Shown here: piece after piece, positions 1 to 11,325 of the stretch
How the letters are laid out: each line of letters starts with the position of its first letter
Position numbering within the stretch: the first letter of the stretch is position 1
From: Gnetum montanum
Taxonomy: Eukaryota > Streptophyta > Gnetopsida > Gnetales > Gnetaceae
Length of the DNA: 64,000 nt
Assembly (NCBI GenBank): GCA_015680685.1
Contig: MNCI01018363.1
Span: forward strand, 66,394 to 130,393
Direction of reading: 5' to 3'
Notes under the pieces: generated by a model
Databases searched by the model: none
Told to the model about the DNA's origin: nothing
What the model saw: the letters and a program-made list of their open reading frames with translations, nothing else
Made by a program: the position numbers and the translations under genes

Positions 1-3000
1 CTTTTTGATGAGAATGGGATGCATGATGATGACGGTGGGCTTGCCTTAGTGCACACAGCGTTGGAGGCATTCCTGGTGGGCCCCATTCTTCATGCTGAGG
101 TACTAGACTAGACAAAAGTGACTATTGTTGACTACCATAGGCAATTTTCAAGGGCTTTTGAATGTTATCAAGTTTGTGGTTGGTTGCATGATGATTGATC
201 CTCTAATGGGCCAATTTTTCCTTAGAGAATTGATCCTACATCTAATGTGCCTACGCCATTTATTGATGGTAAATGATCACATTCTAGACTCCATTTTCTC
301 TTTTTTGCATCATCGTGTACTATGTTTCTAACCTTTCACTCTATGTTTTTCCTACAGCGGCCATCTCTTCAAATGAAGTTACCATCGTATTAGGGCGTAC
401 TAAGGCCACTCTTTTTATGAAATATGGAGAGACAGAATAGTCACAACAATGGTTGTACACGAAGGCCTTTGAATTGGTCATCAGTCATCTTACCTGTGTG
501 GGTTTGATGGACTTGTTCACTACTCTGAATCCTAACATCCTAGCTACTAAAATTATTACCATTGTTCATTCTTTTAGCAACGATGCTTCTCATTTCACTA
601 CGTGGGTTCAAGGAGTCAAGGTGTCTTTCCACCTACCTATTGAGTTCCTTTCCAATCTTTTTGGCATGCCTATGGATGGTGCCAGAGTGCCAGTAGATAA
701 AGTGACAAAAGAAAGCCAAATCATAAAGGAACTTGAAGATTGGTTAGGTGTGTCTCGGGGTCCCAAAGTTTTTGCCATGCAAGATGATACTCAATCAATG
801 GAGATGAACTTCTTGTGCCCTCTCTTTCGGGCATGAGCATTTCCTAAATCTCTTTCTCAAGGAAGAAACCTTGGGATTAAGTCTGCATGTATCATACATG
901 CAATCCTAGAGATGGATGTGCATTATAACTAGGGACAATTTCTTGGATCTGGCTTTCATGGAGAGATTGTTAGGTTATGTTCAAACATCAATGCCAAATC
1001 CCATTTCACATTTTCTTTCTTCGTAGGGTACATATGTAGATTTTCTAAGTTCCTAGTAGTTTATGGTGATAACTGTTATATTTTGAGGGATTGTTCACAA
1101 CTATTCCACCCTTGGATTCACCATTTGTTTAGCACCACCAGATCCCAAGACCCACCTGAAGGCATCAAAGAATTAGTGTCTGTTACTACTGGCGGTGCAG
1201 CTAGTCATTCCCATCATTCCTATGATAGCTTGGGATTGGAACTACCTATGCTGCACACATCTATTAAAGCGGTTGAATGTCTAATCCATGAGACCATTGG
1301 GAGATCCAATGCGAAGGTGAAGAGAAATGAACGCCCAAGGGAGCTTGCCCCAGAGGTGAGACCACCAAGAGCGAAGAGGATCTACTTTGTATTGCCAATG
1401 GAGGGTATTTATTTTTATTTTATTGTTATGTATATATATATTTTTATTGTGTTTCAATTTCTATGTTTATTAAACGTACATGTATGCTATGTCATACTAA
1501 CACTAGGATTCTGGGGTTATCAGAGGAAATTCCTGAGAGGGAGAGAGAAGCCTTGGCCCTAATGGTTGAACTAGAGGTGGTCATCATAGGGACAGAGGAA
1601 GAAGAAAAAAAGGGGGAAGAAGCAATCAAGGAACCTCCTATCTCATAAGAGGAAGATGTAACAAGCATCATGTGGACAAAGCTTGCGGAGGCTTTGGATG
1701 CACTTAAGCATTCAAGAGATGAGAGAGGTGTCTTCGATGGTTTCTTCAATGGATCTTTGCAACTTGGAAATCTACCCAAGCTAACCAACAAAGGGCTTTT
1801 TGGTATGTTCCTTTTAGCTCAATCCATATTTTTATACCCTTTCACTTTTATGCATTATTTTTTTGATTTTTTTGATTATTTCTAGCATCAGAGGTAGATG
1901 CTAAGATTTCTGACGCACATACATCTTGGGTAGAGGTGTCAGGATCATAGGCCTTGATTGAGGTGACCTCCAATGCTTGTCCCACATCAACTGACCAGCT
2001 AAGGTCATGCCCTGAGATGCCTAGTAAAATGGAATTTTCCATGGGCATCATTAATGATGTGGTCACTCACCTACAACAAGCTCATCTAGAACTAGGTATA
2101 TGTCTATTACATATTATGTTAAGTTTCTAGGTTTATTGTGTTTCTTTGTGTTCATTTTTTTTATTACAGCTGATTCATGTGTGCAGTACTTATACATGCA
2201 GTTTCCAAGCTCCAAGGGGATCCTTCTAAGGATACTCATATTCATGCCGTCCTTGAATCACCAGGGAATATTGAGCAAGTCCCTAGAAAGGTTTACGATG
2301 CAGTTTTCAGTTGCATCGTATAGAACATTAAGTCACTCTGGACTTGTAGGCGTTCAGTTGAGTATCTATCGGATGAGCTACACTCATTGAAGAAAGTACT
2401 AGCAAAGGAGAGAGAGGAGAAGAGGGATCTCCAATCCCATTATGATTTTGCTACTACTAGGTTGTCTGGTGATAGTACCTAGTGCACATCTGAAATCACC
2501 TATGCACATTACTAGATGATTTTGAACAGCAAAGTGCATGCGACATGGGATTTATCCGAACAAGGGCACAGATGGATTTGCTGAATAGGAAATGTCATGA
2601 TTGGAAATCCTTTGCTACTAAAGTACAAAAGTGGGATCAAGACCTAAAGGATCATAAGCATCAGTAAAAAAATGGTTAAAGGAGAAGTCAGTTGAACATC
2701 ACCGAATGGAAATGTTCATCGATGGGCTAGGCTTACATCCTACTTATAATAGGTTTGCCGAGTGCACCAAGGTGGAGGGATCTCCCAAGAGAACCATTAC
2801 CACCACTTTCATGGAGGCCTCGACAGGCATGTTCTCTCTTGAGCGTCCTACCTAGACCTCGGTGGACAAGGGTAAAACCTTAGCTGGTATTGATCTTGGC
2901 CTAGAGGAGGATTGGGAAAATGTGGCCAAGGAGGAGATTCTACAGCATTTAGAGGCCAACCTCAGGCCTTTCTCACTTGTAAGTGTTTTATCAAGGTGTT

Positions 3001-3193
3001 TATTTTCATATTGTTTACTATTTTTATTGTTAGTGTTATTGTTTTTCTTGGTTTTGTATTCATGATTTGCTTTACTACTCTTACCTTTTTTTGTTTTTTT
3101 GTTCTGTTATAGGGACATGTTAGTGATGGAGCTAGCCCAAGTGGAGCGAGAGCAGATGATGAAGAGGATTTTGGGGACCAGCCCCCTCTATGA
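1..3193 (+). pseudogene. Intron-bearing relic gene, putative plant transposon protein-like
   Basis: Six coding-like blocks are separated by five short T-rich introns with GT...AG ends: 269-358, 1405-1506, 1803-1885, 2096-2169 and 2979-3112. The block 359-1404 stays in one frame apart from three stops (near 438, 834 and 930), which fit CAG-to-TAG or CGA-to-TGA change. The segment VKVSFHLPIEFLSNLFGMP (about 615-670) resembles the N-terminal domain of the 'putative plant transposon protein' family often carried by plant retroelements; this is pattern recognition, not a search. The block 2170-2978 encodes a charged coiled-coil stretch (ELHSLKKVLAKEREEKRDLQ). The last exon, 3113-3193, is acidic and ends at TGA 3191. 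The 2978/3113 junction keeps the frame, while the 1404/1507 junction is one base out. The 5' end lies outside the window. It may be an extra ORF of a lost retroelement or a captured host gene. No catalytic function is inferred. Confidence 0.5.
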
Positions 3194-3560
3194 GCTTACT
3201 ATTAATTAAGATTTAGCTATTAAATGTTTTGGATTTTTGGATGTTTAATGGAAATATATGATGGATAGATGTAATGATATGGATCTAATCATGGGATAAT
3301 GTGTTGGAATTTTATTACCATATTGACATTCAGTAGTTTCAGTATTATTTTTTTTATATGTTTTCTCTTTTTATTTTTTTTCTCAAGTATTATCATGAAC
3401 ATATGCCTGTAGTGAATGTAAAATGAGAGAACAAAATGTGAATCAAATATTTGTATTAAAGGAAAGTAACAAGAAGACATGAATCAAAATTATAACTTGT
3501 AACTTGTAAATGAAAATTTAACGTAACATAACAAGAGTTTGTGAATTTGTAACTTACAGG
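3194..3560. other. AT-rich stretch without a recognisable gene
   Basis: I see only AT-rich sequence between the last exon of the relic gene and the truncated Ty3 element. Short open frames here have no recognisable motif. Confidence 0.6.
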
Positions 3561-3569
3561 CTCTAGTTT

Positions 3570-3830
3570 AAAGCCATTTCAGGCCATGTACATCAGTTTA
3601 AAGTCATGATGGACTATCACATCTATGTTAAAGAAAGAAGGATCACTAGTTTTAGGCCACAATGGGCCAAAAGCAATAACAGTTTTAGGGAGCTTTAAAA
3701 GGAAACGACCATTTCTGAACGTGGCTAGTTTAACATCATTGTGGACAATCACTAGTAGTTTCACGTTGTACCAGATGATTGGTAGTTTAACGTCATTATG
3801 GAAACTTGGGGGTAGTTTTCACTAACCATT
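3570..3830 (-). repeat. Degenerate short-period repeat downstream of protease
   Basis: The words TAGTTTAACGTCATTATGGA and close variants (AGTTTAAAGTCATGATGGAC, TAGTTTAACATCATTGTGGA) recur irregularly here. On the minus strand they encode related hydrophobic/basic peptides, one of which is VIVHNDVKLATF. They sit just after the protease and may be a decayed repetitive linker. The call rests on word similarity only. Confidence 0.45.
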
Positions 3831-4328
3831 GAGTTGCTTTTTAATCCTTCGTAGTTTGACATGAGGGGTAGGCCATGTAGGCATGATCTTACACTCACCT
3901 TCCCCTTCACTAGTGATGTCAAAGGGTAATTCCAACCAAGAGACGTCAATGGGAATGGATCCTACGTTTATGTTATTCGATGCTTCCTCAGTTTTAGTAG
4001 GATCACAAGTTAACATTGGGTTCATGTATTGAATTATACTCATGGTCCCTTGTTTAGGCTCAGAGGATTCAACCTCTAACCCCTGATCCATTCTGGAGTG
4101 CGAAGAAGTGAGTAATTCTATCTTGTCCCTCTGTATGATGATCTCATCGCCCTCATAAGGTAGGTGGATCTCTTGATGGATCAGTGAAGATACAGCTCTA
4201 AGTTGAGCTAGCCAAGGACGTCCTAGAATCAGATTGAACCCTAGCATTTCGTCAACCACTACAAATTTAGTTGATGTGAGGAACTGATCCCCTACTATGA
4301 AATCCAAGGTAACCATACCTTTCACCAC
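3822..4328 (-). pseudogene. Ty3 retropepsin-like protease region
   Basis: The 168-residue open frame contains VVDEMLGFNLILGRPWLAQL near residues 23-42. The hydrophobic stretch plus ILGRPWL is the C-terminal half of plant Ty3 aspartic proteases, where the flap and the Ile-Leu-Gly-Arg motif sit. The upstream catalytic Asp-Ser/Thr-Gly motif is not in this frame; it should lie just beyond 4328, where the frame is disturbed. It would have cleaved the Gag-Pol precursor inside the particle. It lies downstream of gag on the same strand, as expected. Confidence is good for the family and low for the exact ends. Confidence 0.6.
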
Positions 4329-7300
4329 AGCATGGGAACCACTGAAGGATTTGAAGAAAGAAGTTGTTGTTGGCTATATTTGCTTTATAAGCCCTAGCTT
4401 TTCGATGATAGGAAAGGATATTACATTCATTGCCACACCATCATTGACATGCATCCTACGTATCTTGAAATGGTTAACCTGTATTGTTATGAACATAGGG
4501 GCTATAGTAACTTATCTCGTTTTCTCATCACTCTTAATTTCATTAGCACAAAACTCTAGGGATGTGGTTCCTAATTCTTGGGGTTGTGGGGACAATACTG
4601 CATAAATGGATGGAACATCTATGGGAAGGTCCTCACTAATAGGAATCAAAGTCAACATACGTATGAGAGCTTCCTGATGTACCATTGAAGTCATTACCAG
4701 ATCATACAGGCTTAAGGAAGTATTCTTTTGTTTCAAAGCCTATGTGACTTGGGTCAATGCACTTGCTAGATCCTTATCATTTGGGGCACTCTTGTCTGTG
4801 GAGACTTGGTCCATTTGACCCAGCATTCGTATCTCTCATGGAGGGATTTTTGCATTGGTAGCTGGGGATGTTGAGTTTAAGACCTTGTGAGTGCCAGTAT
4901 TCTTGTCTTAATGACTTGTGCTAGGCTCACCGGTGGATGGAACCATAGCAACAACATTTAGCAGTATGGGCTTCGGTGGTCCTAATTTGTGCTCATGGTG
5001 TTCTCTTTCTAGGCACTCTCTAGTTAGCCTGTCAGCAAGGAGTTCTTGCAGGGGTTGTGGGGGAACAGTAGGGGTTTGCATATTAGGGTGTTTTGGCACC
5101 CAGATCATGAAGGGAGGGAGTCGATTTTCTAATTGTATGGTTGCTATTGCAACAAAAGGGGAGACGTAGATGACGAATGGTTTTTGTGGTGTGGGGAACG
5201 TGCATATGACGAAAGGAGTTTGAGGAGATGTTGAGGTAGGTGTATTTTCAGAGGGCCTATGGATTACAAAAGGTTTTCATAGGACTTCTTGTCCATTCTC
5301 CACATGGATGGTGTTAATCACATATGGTGCATCATTAGTATTGAGAGGGTCCTTGTAGACTCCCATGGGTTGGTTTTGGAGCTTTATTGGGTTTGCTTCA
5401 TCAAATACTATTTCACCATTGTCAATCATTCACTGTATATCCTATTTTAAGGTGAAGCAGTAGTTAATTCCATGTCCACACCATTGGTGATATTCGCAAA
5501 ACCTATCTAACCTAAAGCCTCTTGGAATGGAGGGCTCATTAGCTATTGCTAAAGCTAGGTTCTTAGCCAACTCATAGAATCGATCATGTTTTTGAGACAC
5601 TACAGGATACATTTGTTTATGTTTGATTAACCCAGCCTTTAGAAGTTAATCTAACAATTGTGAAGGCTTCATAGGCAAGGGCGTATACTGGACGGGATCC
5701 TTTCATTTGAATGTACTAGTTTGACCCATGTTGGTGTTTTTATTTGAGGAAGATTTGGGTGTAGGCATAGGTGTGGTTCTTTCATAGCCGATTGGAGCAG
5801 TGGGTTGTTTTCCTTTCTATGTTGGATTGTTAGGTTGGGCTATCTCTGCCATTGCTGCTATAGTTATTTTGGATTTATCCTTATCTTTCCTCGCATGCTG
5901 GCTACTAAAGGTGGAGTAAGCTGGGTCGTTACTTGTTTGCGCTGCCTCTTCTATGTTCTTAATTTGCACAAATGCTTGGCTCAAAGTACGGGTACTCAAA
6001 TAATAAAGTTTTGATTTAATAAAGTCGTTCATGGCTTCCTTAAGGATGGTAAGAAGATATGTTTTAGGGATGGGCTCATAAAGCTCATTTAGGGCTACAC
6101 TCCACCTTTCGATAAATTTTTGTACTAGCTCTAATAGTGCCTATTTGATCTAAATCAAGCTATCTAGTGTGGCTTTAGGCTTTAGATTATATTTAAAATT
6201 GGTAACAAACTGGTGTAACAAATCCTCCAAAGAGGATATGGAGTTACGGGGTAGAGCTCAGTACTAGTCTAAGGCTTTTCCTATTAAGGACATAGGAAAT
6301 ACATGCAGAATTACATGAGGCCAGGCCTAAAGCAATAGACATTCTAGTCAAAATGTTACTAGGTGGGCATTTGGATCTCCCTCTCCATTATACTCTCCAT
6401 TGTACTTGGTTAGCTAGGGTAATGAGATTCTCTTTGGTAAGGTTAACGATGGGACTGAAGGGTCGATTGGATCGTCTTGGTAGAAGTCAAGCATCTTGAC
6501 TTCCTCAGTATTTATAGTTTTAAGGTGCTTTACTTCCTTAGTTAACAAGTGCATCATTTTCTTTGTGTCTGCCCACTCTTGGGTGATAGGAAGATCGGCG
6601 GGTTGAGTGGATTGTGATTGATAATAATTTGATTGTTCCATTGTTTGTGGAAAGGGAGATTGTTGGACTGTCAGTTGTTATGGTGGAGCAACATTCAGAG
6701 ATGGGATTGCAGGGTGTGGTATGTTGTAGTGAGTTGGTTGGTGTTGTTGAATAGCTGGTGAAACACACTGCCCAGCCATAGGTTGTGAGGTGACACCCTA
6801 AACATGTTGGATTGAAGTAATCAATGATGCTCCATGGGTTTGCACTTATGATATGTAATGGATGGATGTGGGAGCTGGTATGACAGATAGCATCCCAATT
6901 ACCTAACTTCAGAAATTGATCCTACATTAGTTTGAAGAGGGCATTGTTAGGACTGCACTTGCAGAGGTATGATAGAAGTGGATGTATCAAATTGAATGTT
7001 GGGCATGGAGAAGGTAGGAATGGAAGCGAGTACTTCCTATTGAGAAACCGATGCTTGAGTGTTTGCAGATGAAGGAGGAAGCATCATTTATTCCAGAAAA
7101 GGTTGGAATAATGTATTTGTATGTGTGTGGAAACTAACAGTATGGTATGAATCCCCATGCTCAGATTGGGTTGCGAAGTCATCTTCCTCATCTCCACTCT
7201 GAGGCTCTATTGGAGTTGGTTTTAAGGCTTGACTTCTTGCCATGAGAAGCTGAGATATGAGTCGATGATGGTGTTTGGAAAGGGGGATTATATCAAATGT

Positions 7301-7333
7301 TGAGGGAATGAACTCACAACCTCCTTTGTACAT
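4329..7333 (-). pseudogene. Ty3 gag region with Cys-His zinc knuckle
   Basis: Read on the minus strand, several frames join into a gag-like region. The upstream 7333-7088 frame is acidic/hydrophilic. Around 6330-5820 there is a gag-core pattern (small-box 'SLPxNSI...F' followed by an LxxLYEPIP-like segment). Around 5510-5455 the peptide FCEYHQWCGHGINYCFTLK is a CxxHxxxGHxxxxC-type knuckle, which in this family binds RNA during packaging. It is followed by DIQ*MIDNG, typical of the spacer after the knuckle. In-frame TAG and TGA replace expected Gln and Trp codons. Gag normally forms the particle shell. No intact reading frame longer than about 100 codons survives, so the ends are approximate. 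Confidence 0.6.
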
Positions 7334-7663
7334 AAGTTCATAGTTTCTCTTTGCTTATTTTTCTACATGATCGATAGGTAGGTTGGCTTGAATCTTCACA
7401 CAAATGAAGTTATATTATTCTGGTGTGAGAATTGCATAAGTAAGATCTTTTCCCTATAGCCTAAGTGACTGGCGAGTTGGGCCTTGAGGGTTTATCTGTT
7501 CAATAACAGTTATGGGTTCTATAGTAGTCACAGGGTTCAAGGTTTCAACCCCAAAGTTAGAGATCAGCAGTGTCATGGTGTTGACCTAAGAAGATTCCAT
7601 AGTGAACATGAATAAACTAGGCTGGACTAGCTGAGCCTACATAAGATAGGTGGTTAAGTTGGC

Positions 7664-7830
7664 ATGAGCAAGCTGACAACGTGAGTAAGCTGACAGCATG
7701 AGCAAATTGACAACGTGAGCAAATTGACAACGTGAGTAAGCTGATAGTGTGAGCAAGCTGACAACGTGAGCATGTTGACATCGTGGGTAAGCTGATAGAA
7801 TGAGTAAGCTAACAACATGAGTAAGTCAAG
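7664..7830. repeat. 17-bp tandem repeat array, about 9.8 copies
   Basis: Nine full 17-bp units start at 7664, 7681, 7698, 7715, 7732, 7749, 7766, 7783 and 7800, followed by a partial tenth unit. The consensus is GTGAGCAAGCTGACAAC with one to four changes per unit. The period is not a multiple of three. The array lies between gag and the primer-binding side of the LTR, in the untranslated leader of element A. Confidence 0.92.
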
Positions 7831-7945
7831 TTGGGTGTATGCAAGCTAGCTTGACAAGCTGAGCTTTAGTTCCAGCACTTATTTTGTGCAGCATTTGAAC
7901 AGGTAGCGTGATCAACGTTTTGATAGATGGTAAACAAGTTTGGCC

Positions 7946-7966
7946 CTCCTTCTAACACCAATTTAC
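7946..7966 (-). other. Possible primer-binding site of element A
   Basis: On the minus strand the sequence TGGTGTTAGAAGGAGG follows directly after an LTR-like end (ACA, then a six-base spacer). It resembles primer-binding sites of the TGGTATCAGAGC class. The match is imperfect. Confidence 0.35.
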
Positions 7967-8505
7967 TGTACTAACCGAAATCATCAGCGTAAGGGTAAAA
8001 GGGAAAGAAAAACACCAAAATATTTTCGGATAGACACAGCTGACCCTACCTTCACGTGAGGGCAAGCTAGAAAAGAAAACAAAGGCAGAGTGACTTGGAT
8101 GGTTTACAGGCAAATCAACCAAGGACTTCCCCAAACGTAAGCTATGGCTTGTGCTGGGGTTATCATAACTGATGAACCAAATGTAAACAATGAAACACAA
8201 AATGCAAACAGAGTGTATATAGAATTGATATTGTAAACAAAGCATAAACTGAATTTAAAACAAAGTAGACAATATAATGGAAGGAAAAAATGAACTGTAT
8301 TGTATTGCTTAGAATGAATGTGCACCGGTCAAAGTGTAGCTATGCGTGTGGATGGCAAGTCAGGCGCTAAGCCCTAGGGTGATGTGCTTGCAGGTGCTTG
8401 GATGCTAAGAGTCAAGTGCGCCCGAGCGTCCAAAAGTTGCTAGTCAATGTTTCCTAAGCCGTCAACCTTCAAAATTTTCAACCCCATTTATGTGAATGGA
8501 TGGGG

Positions 8506-8513
8506 TATTTATA
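8506..8513 (-). promoter_or_regulatory. TATA box of element A LTR
   Basis: On the minus strand CCTTATAAATACCCC spans this site, a textbook plant TATA box. Transcription would run toward the leader and gag. The same TATAAATA core occurs in the LTRs of elements 1, 2 and 3. Confidence 0.5.
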
Positions 8514-8920
8514 AGGTTTGGCTAGGCTCATGTATGGATCTCATAGATGGATCAATGGCTGAGAAATGAGAGGAAAATAGATCATGCGACAGGTGTTAGA
8601 TGGACAGCTACGTGTCAATTGGACGTGCGTAGGTGGGCTACGTTCTTCACTAGATGCACTGTATCTTACAACATGTGTTAGCTCACGCAAGCTAACTTAC
8701 CCCCATGGAAGTAGATATAATTTGGAGTGTAAGAGCTTCACAAGCTTGAAACTTCTTGATCCTTGAATTGATTGTTGTAGGATGTTGATTTGAGTGGTTT
8801 TGTGGTTGTTTGAGGCATCTCTATTTCATCAGAGCTTCTAACATGAGTTGATTTGTTTTGGCGTGTTCTTAGCGTGTGTTTGGCAAGCTTTTGACAAGGC
8901 ATGATCAGTACTCACGCTGC

Positions 8921-9490
8921 ACTCACGCTGTCAGCATGACCTCAGCGTGAGTGAACCCAAAATGACATATTTTACACCAATTTTTGATCTTTGAAGCCTA
9001 TTTTTGGAGTACAAAAATTGTCTGACTGTGGTTGACCTTGAGAGTGATCTACAAGTCAAAAATTGAGCTTGGACGTGCCTTGTTTTAAACCACTTTTGGT
9101 AGCTCACGCTGGACTCACGTTGCCAGTGTGAGCTTAGCGTGACCACAACGTGATCTACAAAAACTTGCAATTTTGAACCTGAAATCTGGAATTCTTGAGG
9201 TTGGAACTTAAAGTTTCACAAATGAACCCTGAGGGTGACTTACCTTGGAAGTCAAATCATTTCAACTCAATTTTGAGGCTCTTGAAGTTTCTCACGGTGT
9301 ACTCACGTTGCCAGCGTGACCTCAGCATGACCATCAGTGTGAGTGAGAAAACGTGTACAATTTGTCCTAAAATTTGAATTCTCGAATGCTAAAACTTGGA
9401 GTGGATAGTAGTGGCCTTGAGGATGGCTTTCACTCTCAAGTTGGACCATCTTTGACTTGATTTTGATGTTGTTGGAGTTAGTCATGTTGA
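8921..9490. repeat. ~190-bp degenerate tandem repeat, three units
   Basis: Units begin ACTCACG(C/T)TG(T/C)CAG at 8921, 9113 and 9301, giving periods of 192 and 188 bp. Each opens with a GC-richer head (CAGCGTGACCTCAGCGTGA-like) and continues with a 'Lxx-TTG-GA-T' rich tail. Unit 3 fades near 9490. Confidence 0.75.
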
Positions 9491-9659
9491 GGGCAAGCTA
9501 GATTGACAAGCTGAGTGTGAGTTACATGCCTTAATCAAATTTTTGCCTCTCAAAAGCTCAAAAGGGCTTGAGTTGTTCTGGTTTCAAAGTGTTAGGCCAA
9601 AATTAGTGGTGTTTCAATACCCACATTGCATAATTCTATACACTAATTTAGCACAAAAA

Positions 9660-10195
9660 ACATAGAAAAGGTAAAGACAACTCATTAATCAAAATTGTTG
9701 AAGCAAAAAGTTCAAAACAAACATAAAATCCTCATAAATCTAGCAAAACTCCATTTTGCTTCAAACAAGATCCATATCCACGTAGATACAACAATAGTAA
9801 TTCCAAATCCAAGGTTAGAGCAAAGAAAAATCCATCCATGAAGCTCAAAATTCAAAAAAAGAGTAAAAAAAAAAAGAAATAGGATAATAGGGAAAATAGA
9901 TTTAAACTCAATTTTTATTTGTTTCCATGGCAAAACAAAAACAAAAAGAGGGAATGGCTGTGAAAGCAAAAAGTGGTGGAGTTGTAGGGTAACATAACCA
10001 TTACTTTTATTTTCTTAATACCATTTTTTCAAACAACATTTTTATAAGTCCATTTTTTATTTTCTTTACAATTAATACTCTGAACTTCAAATATGCATAA
10101 ATTAAAATACATTTGAACCTATAACATTCATATCAAACACACTATGCTAAAATCACATTCAAACACACTATGCTATAGTTTAAATGCATAAATTC
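9660..10195. other. AT-rich stretch without a recognisable gene
   Basis: I see no coding motif. A short direct duplication (CAAACACACTATGCTA, twice near 10133-10178) is the only visible structure. Confidence 0.5.
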
Positions 10196-10610
10196 TTAAA
10201 TCCTACATAAAGTATAAATACTCACCGAATAGTTGCTTTTGTACCCTAATCCAACATCCTTTCCACCCACATCACCTCTCAACACATCCAGACAACTATA
10301 CCGAATGTCTCTAGAAAAAATATAACAGAACTTTTCTTTATACCGAATGTCTCTAGAAAAAATATAACAGAACTTTTCTTTGCAGGTAATGTATGTTTGG
10401 TCAGCAAAGTATCCTACCCTCTTAAGGAAAAAGGCATGGAAGAAAGTCTGGAACGAATAAAATGCGTTAACGACCAGCTGTTTTACGGAGAAGTCCTTTT
10501 GCATCCCGATTGAGGTATTAATGCACCCGATTTTACCCTCGTGGATCAGAACCCCGCTGCCATGGACCCATACATGGTCATCGTTCCATTTTCCTCATGT
10601 CCATTCGCGA
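10196..10610 (-). pseudogene. Unknown coding-like fragment with a 14-codon duplication
   Basis: The minus strand carries an open frame of 102 codons (10504-10196). The same frame can be followed upstream to about 10610 with one stop (WVHGSGVLIHEGK near 10560-10520). A hydrophobic/aromatic segment (NAFYSFQTFFHAFFLKRVGY) is followed by two copies of KEKFCYIFSRDIRY, produced by an exact 42-bp DNA duplication. I do not recognise the family. Part of the segment is similar in DNA to 24.17-24.27 kb, so it belongs to a dispersed sequence with at least two copies here. It could be an exon of an unknown gene or a non-coding repeat that happens to be open. No start codon or splice site can be fixed. Confidence 0.3.
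10297..10380. repeat. Exact 42-bp tandem duplication
   Basis: Copies at 10297-10338 and 10339-10380 are identical. The unit starts TATACCGAATGTCTCTAG. Identity in an otherwise decayed region points to a recent event or an assembly artefact. Confidence 0.9.
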
Positions 10611-10690
10611 CCATAGACTCTTTTCCTCGTGCCCATTGGTATATTTGAAAAAAACATATGTTCCTTTCAAGCGCGTCCATTTCCTTTTTG

Positions 10691-11050
10691 TGCAAGGTGC
10701 TTGCAGCTCATCGAAGGGGAGCATCGGTCTCGGACGAGCCGGCACTCGCAGCGTTGGAGGTGCTACGGCAGTAAGCCGAATGTCGGGCAGCTATGTACGT
10801 GCATGAGCTGATGGTTCCAGCCCTGGTCCTGCGCCTGGTTCGGGTTTCTGGTCCTGCGAGCGCCGTCGCCACCACCATTCTGTGGAATTTGTGCAAGCAT
10901 GAGCCTGATGGCCGCGTCATGATCCAAGCCCTCCGCTGCGGTGCTTTTAAGAAGTTGCTGGCTTTCCTGCAGATCAGCTGCTCCTCCAAAACTAAGGTCT
11001 TGGCTAGCCAGCTCCTCCGCAAAGGGTCTATGGAGGCAGAAGGCAAAGTC
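10691..11050 (+). pseudogene. C-terminal ARM-repeat fragment of a PUB-type U-box E3 ligase
   Basis: One frame from 10691 to about 11045, broken only by TAA at 10772, reads like the end of plant U-box/ARM ubiquitin ligases of the PUB22-PUB27 type. Visible landmarks are AECRAAM (AEGRAA-type), VHELMVPALVLRLVRVSGPA, ILWNLCKHEPDGRVM, ALRCGAFKKLLAFLQISCSS and KTKVLASQLLRK, which follows the family's 'GAF-KLL-LLQ-C---TK--A--LLK' ending. The ARM repeats bind substrates for ubiquitination in the family. The N-terminal U-box is absent, so the piece cannot act as a ligase. It is GC-rich compared with its surroundings, as expected for recent gene-derived sequence. It could be a truncated pseudogene, a retrocopy, or a fragment carried by a transposon. 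Confidence 0.6.
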
Positions 11051-11325
11051 TACTTTTATAAATTTGCTTTTATACTTTTCATTTTAAAGTTTCTTTCCCT
11101 AGTTACGGTCCTGTTGAACTGTATTTTTAAGTTATCTATAGGTTATCTATGGTATATTTCATTTATGGTTAACCTAAAACTAAACACATGTCCAGTCTTC
11201 ACTGATATAAATAGTTCAAGCCTTGTGTATCTCATAGATTATTATACTCTTTGTGCTGATGCTTACCCTGATTGAATAAAACTTAAGCTTAGTATATTCC
11301 AAAATCAAAATTCATGGATTAATTA

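Larger units (their letters stand above)
3570..9650 (-). mobile_element. Truncated Ty3/gypsy retrotransposon A (5' half)
   Basis: On the minus strand the order is LTR-like sequence (from about 9650 down to 7967), a primer-binding-like site, a satellite-like leader, gag with a zinc knuckle, then a retropepsin domain. No reverse transcriptase or integrase and no matching 3' LTR are visible; recognisable sequence stops near 3570. The left edge and the outer LTR edge are approximate. The gag shows the plant Ty3 combination of a gag core followed by a Cys-His knuckle and a linker to protease. All frames are broken by stops and indels, so the copy is dead. The ~17-bp and ~190-bp repeat arrays in its leader and LTR are unusual. 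Confidence 0.6.
7967..9650 (-). repeat. LTR-like region of element A (outer edge uncertain)
   Basis: The plus-strand edge begins TGTACTAACC at 7967. A strong minus-strand TATA box lies at 8513-8506, and the ~190-bp repeat units occupy the presumed U3. No second LTR copy is in the window, so the outer boundary near 9650 is a guess from where the repeats and associated text end. Confidence 0.4.

Noticed and set aside
7664-7830. CRISPR-like array
   Set aside because: Units of 17 bp are directly adjacent without spacers, and the context is a plant retrotransposon leader.
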